From Synechocystis sp. PCC 7509 (GTDB lineage Bacteria; Cyanobacteriota; Cyanobacteriia; Cyanobacteriales; Chroococcidiopsidaceae), in contig NZ_KI966369.1 in NCBI RefSeq assembly GCF_000332075.2, forward strand, positions 141,916 through 205,915: a DNA stretch of 64,000 nt. The letters are read 5' to 3'. The notes under the pieces were generated by a model, which saw only the letters and a program-made list of their open reading frames with translations, was not told the DNA's origin and ran no database searches. The position numbers were made by a program, and so were the translations under genes. Of the stretch, positions 26,523 to 35,328 are shown one piece after another. Each line of letters begins with the position of its first letter. Position 1 is the first letter of the stretch.

Positions 26523-27572
26523 ATGTCAAATGACCGAGCTTCAATAGCTGAAGGCTACGATGACTTCCTCCGCGACCTCAAACAACGTATCCGCAGCGCT
26601 CAAGTACGGGCGGTACTTGCTGTTAACCGCGAGTTGGTATTACTTTACTGGCAGATTGGGCGGGACATCCTGACGAGACAACAGCAGCAAGGCTGGGGAG
26701 CTAAAGTAATTGAGCGCTTGTCTGCGGACTTACGCTCATCGTTTTCAGAAATGAAGGGTTTTTCAAGGACAAATCTTCTCTATATGAGAGCATTTGCTGA
26801 AGCTTACCCAGATAAGGTATTTGTCCAGCAAGCTGCTGGACAAATACCTTGGTTTCACAACTGCACTCTCCTAGACAAAGTAAAAAATCCTACCGAGCGG
26901 CTGTGGTACATCCAGCAGACAATCGAATACGGTTGGAGTCGCAACATTTTAGTTCATCAAATTGAAAGCGGACTGTACCGCCGCCAGGGAAAAGCAACTA
27001 CTAACTTTGACCGAACTCTGCCTAAGCCCCAATCGGAACTAGCGCAGCAGTTGTTGAAAGACCCTTATAATTTTGACTTTCTAAGTTTAGGAAAGGATGC
27101 ACTAGAACGCGACTTGGAACGGGCTTTGATAGACCACATCCGCGATTTCTTATTAGAGCTAGGGGTCGGGTTCGCCTTTGTAGGTAGCCAGTACCATCTT
27201 GAAGTAGGAGGACAAGACTTTTACATCGACCTGCTGTTCTATCATCTACGTTTGAGATGCTATGTGGTCGTCGATCTAAAAATGTCAGATTTTCAGCCAG
27301 AGTTTTCGGGCAAGATGAACTTTTATCTCTCAGCCACCGACGACTTGCTACGCCACCCGGACGACCAACCTAGTATTGGGATAATTTTGTGTAAAAGTAA
27401 AAATCAGGCGATCGCTGAGTATGCTTTGCGCGATCTCAATAAACCGATTGGCGTTTCTGCCTACCAACTTCAAAGTGCATTGCCAGAACAATTGAAAAGC
27501 AGTTTGCCAACAATCGAAGAATTGGAAGATGTTTTAGAGACGGTTTCAGTAGAAGCCACCAATGAAGAATGA
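26523..27572 (+). CDS. DUF1016 (YhcG-type) PDDEXK nuclease
   Basis: The 349-residue protein has the two-part DUF1016 layout. An N-terminal helical domain (RDLKQRIRSAQVRAVLAVN, LVLLYWQIGRDIL) precedes a C-terminal PDDEXK nuclease domain (FYIDLLFYHLRLRCYVVVDL, then K of DLKM), where Asp and the Asp-x-Lys pair are the expected metal-binding residues. The family is often found beside type I restriction-modification genes, and an hsdM remnant lies 390 bases downstream. The IS6 right end sits 9 bases before the ATG, so the native promoter and ribosome-binding site have been removed. Expression would depend on the IS. A 37-bp palindrome lies inside the gene. Confidence 0.85.
   Translation: MSNDRASIAEGYDDFLRDLKQRIRSAQVRAVLAVNRELVLLYWQIGRDILTRQQQQGWGAKVIERLSADLRSSFSEMKGFSRTNLLYMRAFAEAYPDKVFVQQAAGQIPWFHNCTLLDKVKNPTERLWYIQQTIEYGWSRNILVHQIESGLYRRQGKATTNFDRTLPKPQSELAQQLLKDPYNFDFLSLGKDALERDLERALIDHIRDFLLELGVGFAFVGSQYHLEVGGQDFYIDLLFYHLRLRCYVVVDLKMSDFQPEFSGKMNFYLSATDDLLRHPDDQPSIGIILCKSKNQAIAEYALRDLNKPIGVSAYQLQSALPEQLKSSLPTIEELEDVLETVSVEATNEE
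26814..26850. repeat. Intragenic palindrome, 17-bp arms
   Basis: AAGGTATTTGTCCAGCA and its exact complement flank a 3-base spacer inside the DUF1016 coding sequence, over the conserved VFVQQAAGQIPW segment. Its form is like the palindromes at 20752 and 50919. Confidence 0.8.
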
Positions 27573-27960
27573 ATTGGACAACTAATTACCAATAGAGAAG
27601 CTGACTGCACGTCTTTGTTTTAGACTTTTAGAGTGCAAAAATATTGAATTAGTGAGTTTTTGAATTTTTGAGTACGCAAAAGTTTGTAAATATCCGGTTA
27701 GATTAATTCTCTTACATTAGTGCGGCTAAGGGCTGCAAGTTGGGGTTATTTGTATAAACCCTATTTCTGCTCATGCTAAGTGCAATTCTAAAGTAACTTA
27801 GATCCTTATTGAGGTTTTTGGGTTAGTGCGATGCCTGCGGCGGCGGAGCTATCGCCCTCCGTGAAAGGATTTCTAATAAATGCTAGTGCTAATGATGTCA
27901 TGCTGTAGGCTTCAAGCTTAAAAATGGGAATAATAGATTAATTGAAAAGTGACTTTATAA
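27573..27960. other. Intergenic region with a 22-nt repeat and a GC-rich palindrome
   Basis: No gene is seen. Bases 27741-27762 (start TGGGGTTATTTGTATAAA) match 38014-38035 at 21 of 22 positions. A GC-rich interspersed repeat of cyanobacterial type (GCGATGCCTGCGGCGG, about 27829-27861) can fold on itself. The remainder is AT-rich. Confidence 0.6.
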
Positions 27961-28071
27961 ATGCCAGCTAATTACACTGATGTTGGAAAGCGCTTATGGG
28001 AAGCCGCCGATGAGCTACGGGCTAATTTCAAGCTAAAATCGAGCGACACTTACTCACCACAATTTATTTAA
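27961..28071 (+). pseudogene. Type I restriction-modification HsdM, N-terminal remnant
   Basis: The 36 codons read [20 protein letters not shown] and then [15 protein letters not shown] before a TAA. This matches the start of HsdM DNA N6-adenine methyltransferases (LW.AAD.LR.N.KL..S.Y). The methyltransferase body is missing. Too short to work, it marks a lost type I restriction-modification locus next to the DUF1016 gene. The PLD-helicase start lies 16 bases further on. Confidence 0.6.
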
Positions 28072-28086
28072 TAAAAGGACAACAAC

Positions 28087-30960
28087 TTGGTTTCATCCGG
28101 CTTTGAATCCGACAAGCAAATGATGAATTTACCGCCAACATGGTTTGAATCGCGTATTACCCACGATCAAATTCGTTCTTGTTTCTCTGCGGGTAAAGAA
28201 GAAATTCGCATCGCCTCTGGATTTTTCACCATCAGGGGTTGGGGGTTAATTCGCAACACCACAGATGGGAAGCGCGTCTATCTTCTTGTCGGTATAGATG
28301 AACCAGGAGAAGAACGAGCTAGGGCTGTTTTAGTCAAAGAAATTCTACATGACTTAGCAACAGGGCGAGATCGAGATCGCCGACAAAGCGTGCAGGACTT
28401 AGTAGAAAAAATGGAGTCTGGTTTACTACGGATGGTAGATGCGCGCGCTACGTCTCATCACGGCAAACTCTACATTGTGGATCGCTCCATAGCCATTGTT
28501 GCTTCCGCTAATACAACAGGACGCGGTTTTCTTGAGCAAAAAGAAGCTGGTGGTCTTTATGGTCCTTCGCTAATTGAACGCTTTATTGAACAATATGGCA
28601 ATCAAAACATTACTCCTGCTCTGATAGAGCAACTCCATCACTTTATGCAAATGATGGTAGCTAATTATGTATGTAAATTTGATGAGTATTTTGCTATTGC
28701 CAAAGATATCACTCAGGAGTTACTTGAAGCGTTAAAACGCTGGTTACAACTAGCTTCACCTTGGGATATTTATCTCAAAACTATTCTAGCTTTAGAAGAA
28801 GTCACTGATGTTAAGAGCAGCTATACCAAAACTCCAGTTTCGTATCAACAAGATATGATTGCTCAAACCCTAAGACAAATACGGCAGCATAGCGGGTCAA
28901 TGCTAGTTGCATCGACTGGGCTAGGGAAAACCGTAGTAGGAGTTCATGTAGCCATACATCTTAAAGCTGAAGACTTAATTGATAAAGTAATTGTTATTTG
29001 TCCCAATGCTGTCCGAAGCATTTGGAAACGTGAAATGTGTGCGGCTAGTATCTACTCTGAATTCTTTAATCTTGAAATTTTAGATAAAAAAGATTCTAAA
29101 GAAGCTCATGCTCTTGAAGATTGGGCAGAGATCGAGCGAAATATTAAAAATAGTCGGTGGCTACTGATATTTGATGAGAGTCATAAACTGAGAAAACGGT
29201 ATCCTAATAACTTTAAAAATAAAAGATATAGAGAAAAAGATAAAAAAGAGCGCAAAGCTTTTACTCGCATCAAGAAACTTGTTGAATCTGGCAATGTCAA
29301 AGTTCTGCTTTTAACAGGTTCTCCTTATGCTACAGAAATTGACAATATAAATACTCAGTTGTTACTTCTACCTCATACTAATTTGAGCCATGCTTTGTTG
29401 CCTGAATTTGTAGATGGATGCTCATGGCGTATTTCTGAAATTGATGAATTTATCAATGATTTTCCTGTGGGATCTCAATTAACTACTCCTCACGTAGCTA
29501 GGTATTATGGAAAGACTGATTCTGAAGGAGTACACATTGATTTTAATGGCACGAAAAAATATGTTCCCGAACTAATTCTTCATAGTATTTATGTTCCTTT
29601 ACCTCTAGAAAATGAGATAGCTCAAGTCATCAATGAGGGCTATTTTCATCTAAGTACACCCCATCCTATATACCGAAAAAATATAGAAACTCAAGTCAAA
29701 ACTAGCTGGAGCAGTTCTCTTTTAGCAATTCAAAATACACTGGAGCGTACTATTGATACTCCAGGCGGCGATAAACAATTTCCTTTTGCTAAAAGTCAAA
29801 AATCTAAATTTGCTCGTTCTAAGTCAGAGCGCCAGACAGCATTGCTACCGATAATTAACCAACTATCGCAGCTAAACTACGATCAAGACTGGAAACTCCA
29901 AACCCTTATTACTTTGTTGAAAAAACACATTGAGCAAGAAAAAGCAATTATCTTTTGTGAGCGTCTTATTACAGCATTTTACTTAGAACAAGCTCTCAAC
30001 ATTTTGATGCCGGATTTGAGAATATTCAGCACTGTAATTAAAAACCCTCAAGGGGCTGTAGATTATGACAATGAATATATCCAGAAAGATCATACGCTTA
30101 TAGAGACAGCTATTGAGAAATTTGCGCCTATAGCTAATAATGCGGTAGGGCGACATCAAGAAACTTATAATATTTTTATTGCCACAGATGCTTATGGAAT
30201 TGGCGTTAATATGCAAGACGCATCTGTTGTTTTCAATTATGATATTGCTTGGACTCCCATTGAGCCAATTCAGAGAGCCGGACGAATCTTACGTTTGTGG
30301 GATTCTCCGCGTCAGGTACAGGTATATACTTTTATTCCTACAGTAACAACGTCAATTGACCTTAAATATGAATTACTAAATATTAAGCAACGATGGCAAA
30401 ATCTGGTAGAGCGGCATGGCGAATCCCAAAAAATTATTGATTTACCAGTGTTAACCAATAACACAGTTGAAGAAATTTATCTGCCAAATTTAGCTCCACA
30501 GAAAGTAGTGATTGAGTCAGGGAGTTTTAAACTTGATGTGGCTGATGATAAAGATGTCTCACCTTTCTTTAAGCACACAGCAAAGCTGCAACTCAATCGC
30601 CATTATGCTCAAGCAATTCACAACGATATTATTAGTGCCAAGCTCTATAACGGTCATAGTCCGCTAATCTACGTTTTACTTAAGCACAACGACAAATATT
30701 ATTGGTCTGTGTATGAACCTACAACTAAAAGACTGCGTGAGCCAACGGCTATCAAACTCCTTGATTTAATCCAATGCACTCAAGATACTGAAGTAGCTTG
30801 GGTTGAATCAGAGTTGATAGAAGAGTTAAGCGATGATTGCATTAGCGCCTGGTGTAATCAACATGACGTTGATGAGAAAGAAATAGTAAGGGAGTGTGCT
30901 TTGTACTTAAAACCCCAACAGGAAGGAGATGTGGCAAAAGATTGGCTAAATTCCCTATAA
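28087..30960 (+). CDS. Fused phospholipase D-like / SF2 helicase protein, defence-like
   Basis: The 957-residue protein begins at TTG 28087, 8 bases after AAAGGA; an ATG at 28120 is the alternative. Residues 20-160 form a PLD-type nuclease domain with a single HxK motif (SHHGKLYI, H125 and K127) and SANTTGRG at 140-147. Residues 245-400 are helicase domain 1 with Walker A STGLGKT (276-282) and DESH (363-366). Residues 590-760 are helicase domain 2 with IFCER, ATDAYGIGVN and the arginine-finger motif QRAGRILR. A C-terminal domain of unknown fold follows. Single HxK PLD nucleases act as dimers. Similar PLD plus helicase pairings occur in anti-phage systems such as DISARM (DrmC with helicases). 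A defence role is inferred. Confidence 0.8.
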   Translation: MVSSGFESDKQMMNLPPTWFESRITHDQIRSCFSAGKEEIRIASGFFTIRGWGLIRNTTDGKRVYLLVGIDEPGEERARAVLVKEILHDLATGRDRDRRQSVQDLVEKMESGLLRMVDARATSHHGKLYIVDRSIAIVASANTTGRGFLEQKEAGGLYGPSLIERFIEQYGNQNITPALIEQLHHFMQMMVANYVCKFDEYFAIAKDITQELLEALKRWLQLASPWDIYLKTILALEEVTDVKSSYTKTPVSYQQDMIAQTLRQIRQHSGSMLVASTGLGKTVVGVHVAIHLKAEDLIDKVIVICPNAVRSIWKREMCAASIYSEFFNLEILDKKDSKEAHALEDWAEIERNIKNSRWLLIFDESHKLRKRYPNNFKNKRYREKDKKERKAFTRIKKLVESGNVKVLLLTGSPYATEIDNINTQLLLLPHTNLSHALLPEFVDGCSWRISEIDEFINDFPVGSQLTTPHVARYYGKTDSEGVHIDFNGTKKYVPELILHSIYVPLPLENEIAQVINEGYFHLSTPHPIYRKNIETQVKTSWSSSLLAIQNTLERTIDTPGGDKQFPFAKSQKSKFARSKSERQTALLPIINQLSQLNYDQDWKLQTLITLLKKHIEQEKAIIFCERLITAFYLEQALNILMPDLRIFSTVIKNPQGAVDYDNEYIQKDHTLIETAIEKFAPIANNAVGRHQETYNIFIATDAYGIGVNMQDASVVFNYDIAWTPIEPIQRAGRILRLWDSPRQVQVYTFIPTVTTSIDLKYELLNIKQRWQNLVERHGESQKIIDLPVLTNNTVEEIYLPNLAPQKVVIESGSFKLDVADDKDVSPFFKHTAKLQLNRHYAQAIHNDIISAKLYNGHSPLIYVLLKHNDKYYWSVYEPTTKRLREPTAIKLLDLIQCTQDTEVAWVESELIEELSDDCISAWCNQHDVDEKEIVRECALYLKPQQEGDVAKDWLNSL

Positions 30961-31019
30961 ATCAGACAATTGGGGTTTGTTGAACTAAGCGCTCCTCTCA
31001 AGAGCTATATAAATAAACT

Positions 31020-31694
31020 ATGCCAAACCTGCCCCAAGACTCAAACTATTTGCCACCCATTGGAATCGATATTACCGAGCAAATCAACGGGCGCATGGCA
31101 CAGCAGCACACCCAGCAAAATATCCCGCTCTTAGAACTATTTGCGCCTAGCGTACTGAAGGAAGCGATCGCTCAGTACAAATCAGGGTCGCTTCGGGGCA
31201 TGGTTCTTCTTCACGAAACCAGCAAGGGGCGGAAGTTTCTATATGTTACTGCTACAGATAGTTCCACAGCGCTGTGGATGACTGCTTTAAGTACAAAACG
31301 AGTGATAGCCGACTTGCTTTTAACCTACGACCCAAGCAAAGCAGCCGTACTTGTGATGGTCAATCAGACCACCGTTCAACCATTTTTGGTTTCCCTTGAT
31401 GCCACGATGAAATCCCTTGGCGTATTTCAAGTAGACCAGACTCCTATTACCTTACCTCCTGAAGTAAGCTTTCAAAGGCAGCAGCAAGGAGGGTTTTATT
31501 GCTATGCTTTTACCCACAGCACCCTCGGCAGTTTAGGACGGATTCTGCTTATCCCACACGGAACGCAGCAGATGGAATTTAGGTGCGAAGTAACTGGCGA
31601 TCCATCGGAGCCACTTACCCAAAAACGGCTGGCAATATTCCAGCCCATCGCACACGAGTTGACCCAGCGCTTAGAGCAAGGCTTGCAAAAATGA
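31020..31694 (+). CDS. Hypothetical protein downstream of the PLD-helicase gene
   Basis: The 224-residue soluble protein has alternating helix and strand segments and no domain I recognise. A central stretch (residues 60-145) with LRGMVLLHETSKGRKFLYV, LTYDPSKAAVLVMVNQTT resembles a Rossmann-like or nuclease-like alpha/beta core, but no catalytic set is clear. It follows the PLD-helicase by 59 bases on the same strand and may be its partner. Start at ATG 31020. Confidence 0.6.
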   Translation: MPNLPQDSNYLPPIGIDITEQINGRMAQQHTQQNIPLLELFAPSVLKEAIAQYKSGSLRGMVLLHETSKGRKFLYVTATDSSTALWMTALSTKRVIADLLLTYDPSKAAVLVMVNQTTVQPFLVSLDATMKSLGVFQVDQTPITLPPEVSFQRQQQGGFYCYAFTHSTLGSLGRILLIPHGTQQMEFRCEVTGDPSEPLTQKRLAIFQPIAHELTQRLEQGLQK

Positions 31695-31872
31695 GTTAAT
31701 TCTAAGCCACGAGCAAATCTTTCTCCAGTGTAATTCCGCTCTCTCCTAAGAACGTGAAAACTTATTAAAGGAGAGTCGTGTTGGTGTAGCGTGGACTAAG
31801 ATTGAAGCAAAGTCCAAAATTTTGATTGCCGGGGCGATCGCGTCTGATTCAATAAAACTAGGATTAACTGAT

Positions 31873-32274
31873 ATGCTTTGCGAATTCACTGTTTACGACG
31901 ACGATAACTTCGAGGAAGCTGATGATGAATCTGTTGGCTCTGACGATGAGGACTTTGATGAAGACTATCTGGAAAACTATGTTTTAAAGCCTGACCAAGA
32001 GTTTATATCTCGATGCAATGGCGCGATCGCATCTCTAAGAAACTCCTTAACATCTGAAGGAATTGCTGTATCGGAACTTGATAGTTGGTTCGTAGAGGGA
32101 TTAAAACTTTTGTATGCTGCCTGCTTTGTGGATCAGTTTCTTAACTTGAATACGGCAACAAATTTTGTGCGAACCTTGGCTATCCTGGAATCTGAGATCC
32201 GCGAACGAGACGCACATATTCAAGTCGTCCTTAAACGATTCCAGACTTTTCCCCCTGTTACCGAAAAAAAATAG
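31873..32274 (+). CDS. Small acidic hypothetical protein
   Basis: I place the start at ATG 31873 (LCEFTVYDDDNFEEADDE); the longer frame to 31822 lies over a HIP1 site and looks non-coding. The first 45 residues are very acidic (Asp/Glu with Ser/Tyr). The rest is helical with LLYAACFVDQFLNLNTA. The acidic arm might mimic DNA or bind a basic partner, but that is speculation. It precedes Uma2 by 20 bases, so the two are likely co-transcribed. Confidence 0.55.
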   Translation: MLCEFTVYDDDNFEEADDESVGSDDEDFDEDYLENYVLKPDQEFISRCNGAIASLRNSLTSEGIAVSELDSWFVEGLKLLYAACFVDQFLNLNTATNFVRTLAILESEIRERDAHIQVVLKRFQTFPPVTEKK

Positions 32275-32294
32275 TTTGGTATTGACAAAGCGCC

Positions 32295-32852
32295 ATGCTA
32301 ACCAACCTCACCAATCTAACTCTCGAACAATTCTGGACATTGCCAGAAGGAGAGACTGCTTACGAATTAATAGACGGACAAGCCATACCCAAAGTGTCAC
32401 CTAAATATTTTCATTCCTCGCTGCAAAGAGCATTGCTGAGGCTATTTGATGCTTGGTGTCCTGGTAATGGACGAATTAGACCAGAGTGGTCAGTTATCCT
32501 AAAACGCAATGGTTCGCCTTGGGTTCCTACTCCTGATTTAACTTACATTTCCTATGCTCGTTTACCTAAAAGTTGGAAACGCAATGAAGCTTGTCCTATA
32601 CCCTGCGATTTAGCAATTGAGATTATTTCCCCAGACCAAACATTTAAGCAGTTAGCAGACAAAGCCCTTGACTACATCAAGGCGGGGGTATTGAGGGTAT
32701 GGGTTATAGATCCTGAAACTTTTAGCATTACAGTTTTCTTAAGAGATGGTTCGCGCTCCTCATTCTCCGGCGATGCCAAAATTATTGATGCGCTGCTGCC
32801 TGGTTTAGAAATAACACCAAAAGTTATTTTTGAGGAAGCCGAACTACTTTGA
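32295..32852 (+). CDS. Uma2 family (DUF820) endonuclease-like protein
   Basis: The 185-residue protein has the PD-(D/E)XK-like fold of Uma2 proteins, which are highly multiplied in cyanobacteria. YELIDGQAI, PDLTYIS, LAIEIISPDQ and KALDYIKAGVLRVWVIDPE mark the four conserved blocks. The expected catalytic set is Glu32-Asp100-Glu-x-x of that fold, judged by position. The biological role is not established; nuclease activity linked to mobile DNA is the usual suggestion. It appears intact. Confidence 0.9.
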   Translation: MLTNLTNLTLEQFWTLPEGETAYELIDGQAIPKVSPKYFHSSLQRALLRLFDAWCPGNGRIRPEWSVILKRNGSPWVPTPDLTYISYARLPKSWKRNEACPIPCDLAIEIISPDQTFKQLADKALDYIKAGVLRVWVIDPETFSITVFLRDGSRSSFSGDAKIIDALLPGLEITPKVIFEEAELL

Positions 32853-32901
32853 CGCAACTAAGATGCGATCGCACGGGCAGGCGCGAAAATGTCCACAATT
32901 T

Positions 32902-33576
32902 ATGAAGGAAGTTTTCTTTACACCGCGAACTCCCTCTGAGCCTATCAAGGGTATGGGGTGGATAGAAATAAATGATGATGCCGTAAAGCGGCTAGGTATT
33001 CATCATTTATATAAATGTATGTTTCGTGGTGGCAATTTTGAGATTATTGGACCAGATGGGTTGAAGTTCAATGCCTACCTGGATAATCCTTACGGTTTTG
33101 GAGGTCGTCATAAGAAACGCTTTATTGTACATAGTCATGGAGAGGCAGTTTTGCTTCTTGTGCAGAAGAAATTAACTATCGATGCAGTGCTACATTTTGT
33201 CCGCAGTTGGGCAAAGCCTGATGCTAGACTTATCACCCCTGGGAAACGAGTAATAAATCTCAGCAGTGAGTATGCTGATTTACCTAGTTATGTCTACTTC
33301 ATCTTCAACTCTGAATGCAATGCAATCAAAATTGGCTTTGCTAAGGATGTGCTTAAGCGTTTAGCAGCGCTCCAAACCAGCAGCCCTGGTCAACTTGAAC
33401 TACTTGGAGTAATTAAAACCCACAGCGCTAGAACTGCTAAACAATTGGAGGGGACGTTACACCAGCAATTTGCCCAATTGCATATAAGTGACGAGTGGTT
33501 TAAAGCAGAGAAAACACTACTCAACTATCTGAAAGAGGTGACTCAGATGAATGTGGGTAGTAATGGATTGGATTAA
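32902..33576 (+). CDS. T5orf172 / GIY-YIG-type nuclease protein
   Basis: The protein ends with a T5orf172 domain (about the last 90 residues): YVYFIFNSECNAIKIGFAKD, LAALQTSSPGQLELL and TLHQQFAQLHISDEWFKAE. This is a divergent GIY-YIG nuclease fold found in phage and mobile-element proteins. The N-terminal part (about 130 residues) has no known domain. The start is uncertain: a TTG at 32830 would overlap Uma2, an ATG lies at 32863, and I prefer ATG 32902 because the DNA before it holds a HIP1 site and looks non-coding. An intrinsic terminator follows the gene. Confidence 0.75.
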   Translation: MKEVFFTPRTPSEPIKGMGWIEINDDAVKRLGIHHLYKCMFRGGNFEIIGPDGLKFNAYLDNPYGFGGRHKKRFIVHSHGEAVLLLVQKKLTIDAVLHFVRSWAKPDARLITPGKRVINLSSEYADLPSYVYFIFNSECNAIKIGFAKDVLKRLAALQTSSPGQLELLGVIKTHSARTAKQLEGTLHQQFAQLHISDEWFKAEKTLLNYLKEVTQMNVGSNGLD

Positions 33577-33617
33577 TTGTCTATTTGCAGGCGGAAACAA
33601 AACCCTTGATGGCGATC

Positions 33618-33648
33618 GCCACGACTAATTTAGTCGTGGCTTTCTTTT
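33618..33648 (+). terminator. Intrinsic terminator after the T5orf172 gene
   Basis: GCCACGACTA and TAGTCGTGGC (33618-33640) form a perfect 10-bp stem with a 3-base loop, followed by TTTCTTTT. It closes the 31.0-33.6 kb plus-strand gene group. Confidence 0.85.
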
Positions 33649-33672
33649 GAGAGGTTTTATCAATTCTTTGAA

Positions 33673-34305
33673 CTACTCGGCAACCAATACAGGCAATCCA
33701 GATAGCTTACGAAGGTCATTGAGTGCTGTTTGTTCATCAGACGTGGATCGAACAGCAAACGAAACTTTATTAGCGAAACGAGCTTGAAAACCTACTAAAA
33801 ACTTGGCGCTCTTGTCTTGATCTTCAAACGACTCAATGAGAGCGCGTCCAAAGGTATGACGACTGTTCTGCACAATTAACGTATAAATTAACTGATTGCT
33901 TCGAGACGCTGGGTGAATAATTGCGCCAAGCCCCCGACTCTCCAAATCAGAGGTTGTTACAGTAAATTTTGATTTATCTGAATGGATATAGCTAGAACGA
34001 ACCTGTTGCATACCCCAAGTAAGAGCAGTGTCACCAAGCACAATCGCGCTTTCTGCTGGCTTAATATCTACGGCTGTAGCAACAGACGTAATTACAGTAT
34101 CAACCGCAACTACGATATAGTTAGCTCCGAAATGCAGGCAAGAGCCTTTACGGATGTAAACTTCGCCCTCCGCAGGAGTAGTCACAGTCAGGCTAACAAC
34201 TTTATCACCAACCGCGATCACTGTGCTTGAGGTGATGGTATAGACTACAGGCTCGTCACTGCAACCATTTAGACCGCCAATATAAATAAACGTATTAACA
34301 GACAT
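33673..34305 (-). CDS. Hypothetical beta-rich protein
   Basis: The 210-residue protein has a repeated strand pattern in its first half (VVYTITSSTVIAVGDKVVSL, EGEVYIRKGSCLHFG) and a mixed second half (LIYTLIVQNSRHTFGRALIE). Composition and strand density resemble phage tail or particle proteins, but there is no recognisable domain and no other virion gene nearby. Start at ATG 34305. It converges with the T5orf172 gene. The function is unknown. Confidence 0.6.
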   Translation of the reverse strand: MSVNTFIYIGGLNGCSDEPVVYTITSSTVIAVGDKVVSLTVTTPAEGEVYIRKGSCLHFGANYIVVAVDTVITSVATAVDIKPAESAIVLGDTALTWGMQQVRSSYIHSDKSKFTVTTSDLESRGLGAIIHPASRSNQLIYTLIVQNSRHTFGRALIESFEDQDKSAKFLVGFQARFANKVSFAVRSTSDEQTALNDLRKLSGLPVLVAE

Positions 34306-34529
34306 AGAATAAACCTTGAAAGTACGAGTCTAGGTTAAGCGCGAAAAAAAGCCGAGTAATTGACACCTTTCGCTTTACAGCTATTTCTGTTTTGGTTTTG
34401 ATGCAATCGCGCTTTTACAGCAAAATGTGCGCCAATGGGGGACAAACCAGACCAGCGCAAATATGTACTGGCAGTACACACTCTCACGCAGCATAATCGC
34501 CCGTTACTATAAATCATGTAACCATCATT

Positions 34530-34594
34530 GCGGTGGAGACAAAACCTTTGGTGGATGATCGCCCTCAAGCTTATTAGCTGCTTGAGGGTTTTTT
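34530..34594 (+). terminator. Intrinsic terminator on the plus strand without an obvious plus-strand gene
   Basis: CCCTCAAGC and GCTTGAGGG (34562-34588) pair around a 9-base loop and are followed by TTTTTT. The 30 bases before it (GGAGACAAAACCTTTGGTGG onward) closely resemble 33590-33620, which also precede a terminator. The annotated genes on either side are minus-strand, so an unseen plus-strand transcript may end here. Confidence 0.7.
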
Positions 34595-34675
34595 GTGTAC
34601 CAATGGCGCACAAAATAGACGAGCCAAAAATGTCCACAATTTGTGGAACTTAAAAGCACAGAAAGTCGCACTCAT

Positions 34676-35215
34676 CTAAAACGAGCTTTTTAAAAGTTCA
34701 CAAAAATGTTTGTACGCTTCTGGCGGCAAAGCCCAAAGTAATTTTTCAACGCTATCAATTCTAAGATTATCCCCTTTACGAAATCTGCTAATTTGGGATG
34801 TACTTACTCCGCTAGCGTTGGCAAGTTCAACAGCCGATAGTTTATATTGAAACATTACTTCTTTAAATGCCCGTGCGAATATTTGAAGTCTCGGATCGCT
34901 TGTTTCGACCACTACGGTTATCGGTGCATTAAAAGGCGGATTAAACCAGTCAATTAGGGCAACCTCAATTTGCGCTCTTATTTCTGGGCTGGAGTTTACT
35001 TCTAACCAAGCAATAGTTCCAGAATCAATATTTTTTAATTCAGACCATCTGTGATGACCTACCCAACGCTGGCGAATATTAATCGAGCGCCCAATATATT
35101 GCACTTGACCCAAATTATTAAGCACAAAATAGATTCCAGGTTTTGTTGGAAGCTGTGATCGCCTTTCTAAAGGTAGAGAAGGGAGTCCAAGGGGGTTGAT
35201 ACTACTTAGATTCAT
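34676..35215 (-). CDS. GIY-YIG nuclease with C-terminal XRE helix-turn-helix
   Basis: The 179-residue protein joins a GIY-YIG nuclease domain (residues 22-105: KPGIYFVLNNLGQVQYIGRS, then R in NIRQRWVGHHR, and E in EVALIDWFNPPFN) to a C-terminal Cro-like helix-turn-helix (about 125-165: AVELANASGVSTSQISRFRK). A nuclease carrying its own repressor-like domain suggests an autoregulated mobile or defence nuclease. It is divergent from the gene at 35329, with TTATCA-type repeats between the two that could be its operator. Confidence 0.85.
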   Translation of the reverse strand: MNLSSINPLGLPSLPLERRSQLPTKPGIYFVLNNLGQVQYIGRSINIRQRWVGHHRWSELKNIDSGTIAWLEVNSSPEIRAQIEVALIDWFNPPFNAPITVVVETSDPRLQIFARAFKEVMFQYKLSAVELANASGVSTSQISRFRKGDNLRIDSVEKLLWALPPEAYKHFCELLKSSF

Positions 35216-35226
35216 TATTATTACTA

Positions 35227-35327
35227 GCTATCACACTGTATTAGTCTTTATCACTGTTTAATAGCCTTTGTTATCAGTTGTTATCAAGTATTGCTATAAG
35301 AGCTATTAATTGATAAAAGGTGATAGC
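35227..35327. promoter_or_regulatory. Repeated TTATCA/TGATAA motifs between divergent genes
   Basis: CTATCAC (35227), TTTATCACTG (about 35246), GTTATCAGTTGTTATCAAG (about 35270) and TTGATAAAAGGTGATAGC (35310-35327) repeat the core TATCA in both orientations within 100 bp. The position between divergent regulators suggests an operator array for one or both. Confidence 0.5.
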
Positions 35328-35328
35328 A

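Noticed and set aside
34335..34637. Minus-strand frame of 100 codons
   Set aside because: It covers a strong plus-strand terminator, is rich in Cys/Arg in an unstructured way and has no domain. Probably non-coding.
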